DNA of 6,407 nt, from NCBI GenBank assembly GCA_902826155.1, contig CADEDU010000165.1:1-6407 (forward strand), written 5' to 3'. Each line of letters starts with the position of its first letter. Within the stretch, counting starts at the first letter, position 1. Position numbers and translations under genes: made by a program. Below, in pieces: positions 1 through 5,847 of the stretch. Below the pieces are notes generated by a model. That model was not told the origin of the DNA, did not search any database, and worked only from the letters and a program-made list of their open reading frames with translations. This stretch comes from an uncultured beta proteobacterium. GTDB taxonomy: Bacteria > Pseudomonadota > Gammaproteobacteria > Burkholderiales > SG8-39.

Positions 1-21
1 CACGCTGTCACCCGCGGGGGG

Positions 22-261
22 CTATTTCTTGCGTGCAGGGGTGCCCACGCACTGGCATTGGACAGTCATTCCAAAGCGCCCACCCCCGGTCGATACCAAC
101 TGACTGCCCGCATGCCCGGCCGCAGTGCAGCTAGTGGCGCAAGCCGAACTCTTGCGCCACCACGTCACGGCGATGACCAACACGGCCACCACGAAGAACA
201 ACGCGAGCATCCACACCAGGACACGGCGTTCCGCGGATGAAGTGGGCGGGGATAAAGGCAT
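22..261 (-). CDS. Small single-pass membrane protein with CxxxC...CxC domain, function unknown
   Basis: I do not recognise a named family for this 79-residue protein. Residues 1-13 are a short polar stretch ending in Glu-Arg-Arg. Residues 14-35 are strongly hydrophobic (Leu/Val/Phe/Ala, ending Trp-Trp) and should form one membrane helix or an uncleaved signal anchor. An Arg-Lys pair follows, then a Gly-rich tail of about 42 residues with four cysteines: C41, C45, C69 and C71. The CxxxC plus CxC spacing could form two disulfides if the tail faces the periplasm. Flanking positive charges are similar on both sides, so topology is ambiguous. The ATG at 261 has a GGAGG (279-275, minus strand) about 13 nt upstream, which is longer than ideal; the next Met (residue 18) lies inside the membrane segment and is a poor alternative. 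The coherent membrane segment and cysteine pattern argue for a real gene. Confidence 0.6.
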   Translation of the reverse strand: MPLSPPTSSAERRVLVWMLALFFVVAVLVIAVTWWRKSSACATSCTAAGHAGSQLVSTGGGRFGMTVQCQCVGTPARKK

Positions 262-282
262 GTTCGCGATTGCGCCTCCACC

Positions 283-295
283 GTGAAAGGGTCAC
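283..295. repeat. Short dyad GTGA-N5-TCAC upstream of the small membrane-protein gene
   Basis: The 13-bp sequence GTGAAAGGGTCAC is a perfect 4-bp dyad around a 5-nt centre. It lies 22-34 nt upstream of the start codon at 261 and just upstream of the GGAGG at 275-279. Such symmetry could be an operator half-site pair. It resembles a CRP-type TGTGA-N6-TCACA site but has the wrong spacing (N5) and only one matching outer base. A 4-bp dyad arises easily by chance, so this is only a candidate. Confidence 0.25.
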
Positions 296-348
296 AACTT
301 AGGCACTCGTTCCACTACGCAAACGCGGCGGAGCAGTCCAACTCGCAC

Positions 349-393
349 GTGCCGGCTCAGCAAGCGTTGGCGCTTCACTTGGCCTGCCGGCAC
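349..393. repeat. Nested inverted repeat: 8-bp outer stem, 5-bp inner hairpin
   Basis: GTGCCGGC at 349-356 is the exact reverse complement of GCCGGCAC at 386-393. Nested inside, AAGCG (362-366) pairs with CGCTT (371-375) across a four-base TTGG loop. The single strand could fold into a two-level hairpin of 45 nt, with 5- and 10-nt unpaired segments between the stems. No poly-T tract follows on either strand, so it is not a classical rho-independent terminator. It lies 52-96 bp after the stop of the 172-residue gene. Possible roles are RNA stabilisation, a protein-binding site, or a remnant of a recombination or palindromic repeat element. The pairing is seen directly; the role is unknown. Confidence 0.5.
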
Positions 394-444
394 CAGACGA
401 AATGAAGCCCCCTAGTGAGGTCTGATTAGGCGCAGGGCCATCCG

Positions 445-963
445 TCACGTCAGTTCACTCGAAACGAAATTCAGCCGATTGTCGCGCGCGTGCTCCATCA
501 GTCGAAGCTGGCACCAAAGCAAGGCCAGGAGCTCCGGGAGGTCCTGGCCTTCGCCATCGGCATTGGCTTCTTCAAATGCCGCTCGTGCCTCAAGAAACGA
601 TTGCGGCGCGGGAAGCGCCACGCACGCCAACGCCTCGGCGGTTGCTTGCCAGCGTGCGTATTCAGGAATCTTCAATGGGTCGGCAGCGAAGAGTTCGAGT
701 AGTGCACGCAGCTCCGTTATTGGCTTGGAGAGTGACTCCGCACCCAGATTGAGCAATGGCTTTGCTTTGCTGGGGAACGCGGACAGCCCGTAGGTTTGAG
801 CAAGCTCCGATAGGCACTGATTCAGCCAGCCATTGCGGGAAGAAGCGTGCAGGAACGTATTCTGATCACAATGAACGCTGGCAATTTCCTCAAATGAGGT
901 CAGCGACTCTGGCGCGTAAGCCGAAGGCACGCACATGGAGGTTATGACGCCAACGAAGGACAT
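445..963 (-). CDS. Acidic 172-residue protein of unknown function
   Basis: I do not recognise this protein. It is strongly acidic (about 21 Asp/Glu against 11 Lys/Arg) and, after residue 40, rich in Leu/Ala/Glu segments suggesting a mostly helical soluble fold. Helix-like stretches lie near residues 42-56, 72-95, 101-115, 121-135 and 140-160. No membrane segment, lipobox or convincing signal peptide is visible; the N-terminus is mildly hydrophobic but lacks positive charge. The ATG at 963 is the first start after an in-frame TGA just upstream and has no clear Shine-Dalgarno sequence, so a later Met (residue 10) is possible. Its DNA is less G+C-rich than the operon (27/60 at 841-900), which suggests a different origin. 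Small, acidic, single-copy-looking proteins of this kind include immunity or antidote proteins, but no toxin gene is visible here, so no function is assigned. Confidence 0.65.
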   Translation of the reverse strand: MSFVGVITSMCVPSAYAPESLTSFEEIASVHCDQNTFLHASSRNGWLNQCLSELAQTYGLSAFPSKAKPLLNLGAESLSKPITELRALLELFAADPLKIPEYARWQATAEALACVALPAPQSFLEARAAFEEANADGEGQDLPELLALLWCQLRLMEHARDNRLNFVSSELT

Positions 964-1017
964 GACAGGAGTGCCGGTGTGGCGCGCGAGTTTCGCGTCA
1001 ACAAATCAGACCACGAG

Positions 1018-1506
1018 CTACCCGAGTTGCTTCACCAACAACGCCACCGCTGCTCCCACCGCCGCCATCCGCACCGCGTTGCGATCACCGCTGAACACGT
1101 GACGCTCGACGATGGTCGCGCGCCCGGTACGCGCAGCGGCGATGAAGCAGGTGCCCACCGGGTTCTTGGCGTTGCCGCCGCCGGGGCCGGCGTAACCGGT
1201 TACGGCCACCGACACGCCCGCGCTCGAGTGTTTGAGTGCGCCTTCGGCAAGGCCCTGCGTGATTTCAGCGCTCACGGCGCCGTGCTCCTTGCCGACTGAT
1301 TCGGGTACGCCGAGACCGGTCGCCTTGGCGCTGTCGTGATAGAGCACGAAGCCGCGCTCGAAGACTTGCGAGGCGCCCGACACCGAGGTCAGGCACGCCG
1401 AGACGAGTCCGGCGGTAACGGTTTCGGCGGTGGCGATGCGGATGCCGGCGTCTTTGGCCAGCGTCAGTGCGCGCGTAGCGGCGTCGAGGTGTTCGGTCGG
1501 GAACAT
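1018..1506 (-). CDS. pncC: CinA C-terminal domain protein, nicotinamide-nucleotide amidase (PncC) family, with Ser-to-Thr change
   Basis: At 162 residues this matches the stand-alone CinA C-terminal domain, without the N-terminal molybdopterin-binding-like domain of full CinA. Family members of PncC type hydrolyse NMN to nicotinate mononucleotide plus ammonia, recycling NMN such as that released by DNA ligase. Family landmarks are clear: AETVTAG (27-33), FERGFVLY (49-56), HGAVS (75-79), VTGYAGPGGG (102-111), PVGT (116-119) and FSGDR (138-142). In characterised enzymes the first motif is AESCTGG and its Ser is the nucleophile, working with a Lys and a Tyr. Here that position is Thr29 (codon ACC at 1422-1420), while Tyr56 and Lys61 are kept. 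The enzyme could be a Thr variant, have altered substrate use, or be inactive. The start is supported by AAAGGA 5 nt upstream. It is the last gene of the operon, 25 bp after the amidohydrolase. Confidence 0.85.
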   Translation of the reverse strand: MFPTEHLDAATRALTLAKDAGIRIATAETVTAGLVSACLTSVSGASQVFERGFVLYHDSAKATGLGVPESVGKEHGAVSAEITQGLAEGALKHSSAGVSVAVTGYAGPGGGNAKNPVGTCFIAAARTGRATIVERHVFSGDRNAVRMAAVGAAVALLVKQLG

Positions 1507-1511
1507 GGGTT

Positions 1512-1517
1512 TCCTTT
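1512..1517 (-). promoter_or_regulatory. Shine-Dalgarno sequence of the pncC-like gene
   Basis: On the minus strand AAAGGA lies 5 nt before the ATG at 1506. It is the best ribosome-binding site in the gene string and supports this start. Most upstream genes in the operon have weak or no such site, so this last gene may be translated independently rather than by coupling. Confidence 0.6.
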
Positions 1518-1531
1518 GTGCTCCAGGTGGT

Positions 1532-2806
1532 CTAGGCGCGAAGCGTGTCGCGCCACACGCGCCCGTCCTTCATGACCAGACGAATGCGCTTGCGGTCGTT
1601 GAGCAGCTTGATGTCGGCAAGCGGATCGCCGTCGACCACGAGCAAGTCAGCCACTTTGCCCGGCGCGATCGCCCCGAGCTCTGGCCGCTCGATGCATTCG
1701 GCTGCGCGGCTGGTGGCAGCGACGATCGCCTGCATCGGCGACATGCCCAGCCACTCGACCATGAATTGCAGCTCGACCAGGTTCTCGCCCACCAGCAGCC
1801 GGTGCGACTGGTCGGTGCCGAATGCGATCTTCACGCCGCGGCGCGCCGCCTCGCGATAGATCGGAATCTGTGCCTGCATCTTGGCGAAGATCTCGGCGTC
1901 CTTGGCGTCTTCCTTCGCAAGCTGCTGTGCGTTCCACGCGGCGTTTTTCTTGCGGTGCTCCACTGAGAGCGGTACCAACGCGAGCGTGGGCACCCACCAG
2001 GTGCCTTGCTTGACCATGCTGTCGATGGCGCGCTCGTCGATGAACCAGCCGTGTTCGAGCGAATGCACGCCCGCGTCGAGCGAGGTGCGAATGCCGTCGA
2101 TGCCTTCGGCGTGCACCGCCACGCGCTTGCGCCGCATGGCCGCCTCGCTCACCGCCACCTGCAGCTCCTCGACGGTGAACTGCGCTTCATCCCAGGTGTC
2201 GGTGACGGAGGTGATGCCGCCGGTGGCGCAGATCTTCACGAAATCAGCGCCGGCCATCAGCACCTGACGCACGAGCTTGCGCACCTCGTCGACACCGTCA
2301 GCCACGGGCGTTGGTAACCAAGCGCGCTTCTGGATGCGCAAGCCCGCGGGCAGCCACGCATCGCCATGCCCCCCCGACTGCGAAATCATGACAAGCGAGA
2401 TCAGCAGCCGCGGGCCCGCGACGAGGCCTTCCTCCACCGCTTGCCTGAAGCCCGCGTCGGCGCCGCCCATGTCGCGCACGGTGGTCACGCCGCACTCCAA
2501 CGTCTCGGCCATGATCTGCGTCGAGCGCAGCACGTTGTAGGTGGGCGCGTTGAGCAGATGCTGGCGCATGTCGCGCGCGCGATACGTGGCGTGCACGTGG
2601 CAATCGATGATGCCGGGCAGCACCGTAAGCCCCGATGCGTCGATGCGTGTCGCGTCTTTGGGCAACGTGACCTGATCGGCACGACCAGCCGCGACGATGC
2701 GCCCACGCTCGACTACCACTGCGGCGTTTGCAACGGGCTCGCCGCCGGACCCGTCGATCAAACGGCCTCCAATGAGTGCGTAGGTGTGCTGTTCAGGTGC
2801 GTTCAT
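1532..2806 (-). CDS. Metal-dependent amidohydrolase, imidazolonepropionase-like / Xaa-Pro or Xaa-Arg dipeptidase-like subfamily
   Basis: The 424-residue protein is a full-length amidohydrolase-superfamily (PF01979) enzyme. An N-terminal beta-sandwich (about 8-62) leads into the TIM barrel at LPGIIDCHVHAT, giving metal ligands H70 and H72. Further family positions are GVTTVRDMGG (106-115), SGGHGD (144-149), a probable carboxylated Lys191 in FVKICATGG, His232 in VHAEG, His252 in LEHG, and catalytic Asp332 in FGTDQ. The C-terminal strand returns at APGKVADLLVVDGDPL (381-396). This set fits the binuclear-zinc branch that includes prolidase-like and Xaa-Arg/Lys carboxypeptidase members as well as proteins named imidazolonepropionase-like. 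No signal peptide is visible, so it is likely cytoplasmic. The substrate cannot be read from sequence; a cyclic amide, acylated amino acid or dipeptide is plausible. It starts 9 bp after the aldehyde dehydrogenase stop with no strong ribosome-binding site, which suggests coupling. Confidence 0.9.
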   Translation of the reverse strand: MNAPEQHTYALIGGRLIDGSGGEPVANAAVVVERGRIVAAGRADQVTLPKDATRIDASGLTVLPGIIDCHVHATYRARDMRQHLLNAPTYNVLRSTQIMAETLECGVTTVRDMGGADAGFRQAVEEGLVAGPRLLISLVMISQSGGHGDAWLPAGLRIQKRAWLPTPVADGVDEVRKLVRQVLMAGADFVKICATGGITSVTDTWDEAQFTVEELQVAVSEAAMRRKRVAVHAEGIDGIRTSLDAGVHSLEHGWFIDERAIDSMVKQGTWWVPTLALVPLSVEHRKKNAAWNAQQLAKEDAKDAEIFAKMQAQIPIYREAARRGVKIAFGTDQSHRLLVGENLVELQFMVEWLGMSPMQAIVAATSRAAECIERPELGAIAPGKVADLLVVDGDPLADIKLLNDRKRIRLVMKDGRVWRDTLRA

Positions 2807-2815
2807 GCGTGCAGC

Positions 2816-4270
2816 TCAGCTTTCGATGTCGATGAAAACGTTCTTGAGTTCGGTGTACAGCTCGAGCCCGTGCATGCCCAGTTCGCGGCCGAGGCCGGAT
2901 TTCTTGAAGCCGCCGAACGGCGCGAGGTACCCGAAGCGGCTCGCGCTGCCGTGCGAGTTGATGCTGATCATGCCGCTCTTCACCCGCCTGGCCATGCGCA
3001 GGCCGCGACCGATATCGCGCGTCCACACCGAGCCGTTGAGGCCGTATTGATTGTCGTTGGCCAGCCGCACCGCTTCGGCTTCGTCGGTGAACGGAATCAC
3101 CACCACCACCGGACCGAAGATTTCTTCCTGCGCGGTGCGCGTGGCATTGGTGAGGCCGCGCACGATGGTCGGCGCGAAGTAGTGCCCATCGGGCAGATGA
3201 GCCGGACGATCGCCACCGCACACGAGCGTGCCGCCTTCCTGTTGCGCGAGTTCAGCGTAGCCCTTCACCGCGCGCCACTGATTGGCCGAGACCAGCGGGC
3301 CCATCTCGGTGACCGGATCGAGCGGATCACCCACGCGGAACTGCGCGGCAGCCTGCGCAAACAGCTCGATGAAGCGCTCACACGCGCTCGCCTCGACGAA
3401 CACGCGGGTACGTGCGGAGCAGCTCTGGCCTGCGTTGCCAAATCCACCCGACACCGCTGCCTTCGCCGCCTTCGGCAAATCGGCATCGGCGAACACGATG
3501 TTCGGACTCTTGCCGCCCAGTTCCAGCGTGATGCGCTTCATGTCGTCGGCGCCGGCCTTCAGCAACGCAGCGCCAGTGCGCGTTTCGCCGGTGAACGAGA
3601 GCTTGTCGATCAGCAGATGCCGCGCGATCGCCTCACCCAGCGCTGCACCGGGACCGGGCAGTACGTTGAGCACGCCCGGCGGCACACCCGCATCGAGCGC
3701 GGCGCAGCCGAGCATGAGGGCAGTGAGCGGCGTGTAGCTCGCGGGCTTCAGGATCACGGTGCACCCGACCGCAAGCGCCGGTGCGCACTTCCATGCTGCA
3801 GCCAGGATCGGAAAGTTCCATGGCGTGATCGCGGCCACCACACCAACGGGTTCGCGCAAGGTGAAATCGACCACGCCCGCGCCCATCGGAATCGTCGTGC
3901 CGAAGAACTTGTCGGCCGCGCCGGCGTAGTACTCGAACACTTTCGCCGCGGCGTCGACTTCGTTCTTCGAGTTGGCGATCGTCTTGCCGCCGTTCAGCGT
4001 CTCGACGCGCGCGATCTCGTCGGCGTGTTTGCGCAGCTGGTCGGCGATTCGGCGCAGGTACGTGCCGCGCTCGGTGGGCATCATGCCCGACCACTTGCCA
4101 TCGTCGAAAGCCTTGCGTGCGGCGCGCGCGGCGCGGTCGACGTCCTCGACGCCTGCTTTGGCCACCTGCGCGAGCACTGCGTCGTCGCGCGGACTGACCG
4201 CCGCAAATGTTGCGCCGGACAGCGCAGGCATGAACTGGCCGTCGATGAGGAGATTGGATTCGATCGACAT
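2816..4270 (-). CDS. NAD(P)-dependent aldehyde dehydrogenase
   Basis: This is a complete 484-residue aldehyde dehydrogenase (PF00171), oxidising an aldehyde to its acid. Seen in order: the TPWNFP oxyanion motif with Asn152, cofactor Lys175 in LKPAS, FTGET (226-230), general base Glu250 in LELGGKSP, catalytic Cys284 in GNAGQSCS, and EEIFGPV with Glu383. All catalytic residues are intact. Position 178 is Ser, where many NAD-specific enzymes have Glu binding the adenine ribose; a similar KPAS occurs in E. coli GabD, an NADP enzyme, so NADP use is possible. FTGET is shared, as I recall, with HpaE-type semialdehyde dehydrogenases. I chose the ATG at 4270, which falls 2 bp after the HAD stop and gives a normal N-terminus. 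A GTG at 4297 would add nine residues overlapping the HAD gene. The substrate is not identifiable from sequence. Confidence 0.95.
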   Translation of the reverse strand: MSIESNLLIDGQFMPALSGATFAAVSPRDDAVLAQVAKAGVEDVDRAARAARKAFDDGKWSGMMPTERGTYLRRIADQLRKHADEIARVETLNGGKTIANSKNEVDAAAKVFEYYAGAADKFFGTTIPMGAGVVDFTLREPVGVVAAITPWNFPILAAAWKCAPALAVGCTVILKPASYTPLTALMLGCAALDAGVPPGVLNVLPGPGAALGEAIARHLLIDKLSFTGETRTGAALLKAGADDMKRITLELGGKSPNIVFADADLPKAAKAAVSGGFGNAGQSCSARTRVFVEASACERFIELFAQAAAQFRVGDPLDPVTEMGPLVSANQWRAVKGYAELAQQEGGTLVCGGDRPAHLPDGHYFAPTIVRGLTNATRTAQEEIFGPVVVVIPFTDEAEAVRLANDNQYGLNGSVWTRDIGRGLRMARRVKSGMISINSHGSASRFGYLAPFGGFKKSGLGRELGMHGLELYTELKNVFIDIES

Positions 4271-4272
4271 TG

Positions 4273-5025
4273 TCAAAGCAGGCTCTGTTCGCACCACTCG
4301 ACCACTTCGCCGAGCGTGTGCGCATGAAAGTCGAGCGCCGGCTCATCGGGCGTCGCCTTACCCGGCGCGAACCACGCAGTCTTGAGCCCAAGCCGCTTCG
4401 GGCCAATCACGTCGTTCTCCAGGTTGTCGCCGACGAACACTGCACGCGCCGGCACACGCACGAAGCCATCGAGCAATGCTTCGTAGGCGCGGGCATGCGG
4501 CTTCATCCAGCCCATCTCGCCCGAGATCGTCACGCGCGTGAATGCGTCGGTCATGCCGAAACGCTCGAGCGTACCAATCACCACGGCCGGCATCGGATAG
4601 TTGGAGAGCAGTCCCAGACGGAATCGGCTTGCCAGGCGCTGCACCGCCTCGGCGGCACCGTCGACCAGCCGCGCCTGCGACAGCACCTGCATCGACAGCG
4701 CATGCGCGAACGCGTCGATCGCTTGATCGTCGAGCGCACCGTCGACTCCGCATTCGGCGAAGGTCATGCGCAGCCGATCCTGGAAATTGTGTTCGCGCAG
4801 CGTCTCGGCCGATCGCTTGATCTGGTGCTTCGCCGCAGCGAAGTAGACGGCGATGAAGCGTTCGACGTCGAGCGGACGCGATCGCGCGGCAATGCTGGCA
4901 GCGTAATCGCGCTGGTACACCTCGCGCGCGCATGCCAGATGCGCATCGGGCGCGTTGAGCATGCCGGGAATGACGACGAGCGTGTCGCCCCAGTCGAACA
5001 GCACCGCGGGTCGATCGTCGGTCAT
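4273..5025 (-). CDS. HAD-superfamily hydrolase with atypical DWGDT motif
   Basis: The 250-residue protein is a haloacid-dehalogenase-superfamily hydrolase with an inserted helical cap (about 20-120). Motif I is LFDWGDTL with nucleophile Asp11. Motif II is LLSN with Ser141, motif III is Lys175 in MKPHARAYE, and motif IV is VGDNLENDV with Asp200 and Asp205 for Mg2+. The core is therefore intact except for motif I: the usual second Asp of DxDGT (position 13) is Gly, and an Asp appears one residue later (14). Phosphatases use that second Asp as acid/base; dehalogenases and phosphonatases of the superfamily replace it. The protein may be a phosphatase using Asp14, or may catalyse another HAD reaction. 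A nucleotide or sugar phosphate substrate is plausible from the neighbours but is inference. It starts 15 bp after the OMPDC-like stop without a clear ribosome-binding site. Confidence 0.88.
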   Translation of the reverse strand: MTDDRPAVLFDWGDTLVVIPGMLNAPDAHLACAREVYQRDYAASIAARSRPLDVERFIAVYFAAAKHQIKRSAETLREHNFQDRLRMTFAECGVDGALDDQAIDAFAHALSMQVLSQARLVDGAAEAVQRLASRFRLGLLSNYPMPAVVIGTLERFGMTDAFTRVTISGEMGWMKPHARAYEALLDGFVRVPARAVFVGDNLENDVIGPKRLGLKTAWFAPGKATPDEPALDFHAHTLGEVVEWCEQSLL

Positions 5026-5040
5026 CGAGCGTGCAGCAAG

Positions 5041-5847
5041 CTATGCGGCCGCGAGGGCTTCAGCCACCAGCCGCTTGGCTGCGTCGGCTGGATCCTTGGC
5101 TGCATACACAGCGCGCCCGACCACGCCGAACACACGCGCGCCGCGCGCGGCACGCACCACGCTGTCCATCGTGCCGCCTAACGGGCCGATCCCTGGGACG
5201 AGAAACGTGGGTTGCTCGAGCTGCTCGCGCAGACGTGATGCGTGGTGGGTGAGCTTGGCCACGGTGTTGCCGGGCACCACGAAGTGATCGGCACCCAGTG
5301 CGAGCGCACGGGCGAAGATGAGATCGAGCGCATTGTCGATCACGTACCCGCCGCCGCTCGCGTTGTAGTCGGGAAACGGCAGATCACCGCCGACGATGGG
5401 CAGCACGCGGTTCTTCATCGCCTCACCGACGAAGCCATCGACTGCACGCGGCCCGGCGATCGGAAACAGGATCAATCCGTCGACGCCAGCGGCGCGGGCC
5501 GTCGCGGTGAACTTGGCTGCCATGTCGGGCACGTCGGGCCCGGCCTTCTGGTGATCGTAGATGAGCGGCAGTTCGGTCACCGCGCGAAGCTGCTGGATCG
5601 CTTCAGCCAGACCGAGTCGGAGCACCGTGGTGAGTCCGACCTTGTAGCCGGCGACGCCGTCGACGCGCGTAGTGAGTTCGATGACACGCTTGCACTCGTC
5701 GACCGAATCGGCATCGAGCGCGACGACGATGCCGACCTTGCCCGGAAGCAGTCGGTCATAGCGGCGCGCCAGCGCTGCCTGTGCGAGTCGCCCGTCGGCG
5801 AGACGGTCCGCTGCAGTGGGACGTTGGACGGCGTAGGGGTCGCTCAT
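5041..5847 (-). CDS. Orotidine-5'-phosphate decarboxylase family protein (PyrF-like, divergent)
   Basis: The 268-residue protein aligns along its length with the OMP decarboxylase family (PF00215), a TIM-barrel enzyme making UMP from OMP. Visible landmarks are VVALD (41-45) at the first strand, Lys69 in GYKVG, a DHQKAGPDVPD segment (98-108), LVPGIGPLGG (216-225), and the phosphate-binding Arg245 in GRAVYAAKDP. The usual signature DxKxxD is stretched to DxxKxxxD (D98, K101, D105), so the charged residues are kept with one extra residue in each gap. An extension of about 37 residues precedes the barrel. The ATG at 5847 overlaps the nadC stop as ATGA, which fixes the start and suggests coupled translation; the frame continues further upstream but overlaps nadC with low-complexity Arg-rich sequence. 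It may be a true PyrF of a divergent clade or a relative acting on another nucleotide. I lean to the former with moderate certainty. Confidence 0.8.
   Translation of the reverse strand: MSDPYAVQRPTAADRLADGRLAQAALARRYDRLLPGKVGIVVALDADSVDECKRVIELTTRVDGVAGYKVGLTTVLRLGLAEAIQQLRAVTELPLIYDHQKAGPDVPDMAAKFTATARAAGVDGLILFPIAGPRAVDGFVGEAMKNRVLPIVGGDLPFPDYNASGGGYVIDNALDLIFARALALGADHFVVPGNTVAKLTHHASRLREQLEQPTFLVPGIGPLGGTMDSVVRAARGARVFGVVGRAVYAAKDPADAAKRLVAEALAAA

Larger units (their letters stand above)
262..444. other. Non-coding gap between the 172-aa gene and the small membrane-protein gene
   Basis: These 183 bp lie between two minus-strand genes. No credible coding frame or clear sigma-70 promoter was seen. 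The gap holds the nested inverted repeat at 349-393 and the short dyad at 283-295. The inverted repeat lacks the T-run of an intrinsic terminator on either strand. The gap is much larger than the junctions of the neighbouring operon, so the small membrane-protein gene may have its own promoter here. Confidence 0.5.

Noticed and set aside
336..431. Integron attC-like site: GTCCAAC (336-342) fits RYYYAAC, with GTTGG at 366-370 and GCCTAAT on the minus strand at 431-425
   Set aside because: No pairing of two core sites at a normal attC length was found. The GTTGG partner breaks the GTTRRRY pattern, the shorter version is only about 37 nt, and the longer one lacks palindromic arms. No integrase is visible.
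973..1001. Promoter for the 172-residue gene starting from TTGACG (1001-996, minus strand)
   Set aside because: A -35-like hexamer is present, but the region 16-18 nt downstream is G+C-rich and has no TATAAT-like box.
964..1017. Terminator after the pncC-like gene
   Set aside because: Only a 4-bp CGCG pairing around a short loop is visible, with no T-run, so no intrinsic terminator can be called. Read-through into the 172-residue gene is possible.
4271..4297. GTG start at 4297 for the aldehyde dehydrogenase
   Set aside because: It would add nine residues that do not look like the family N-terminus and would overlap the HAD gene; the ATG at 4270 fits better.
2366..4327. Very long open frame (653 codons) on the plus strand, antisense to the amidohydrolase and aldehyde dehydrogenase
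   Set aside because: It is rich in Arg, His, Ala and Gly with no family motif, and it covers two well-supported minus-strand enzymes. Long antisense frames are expected in G+C-rich genes because stop codons are rare.
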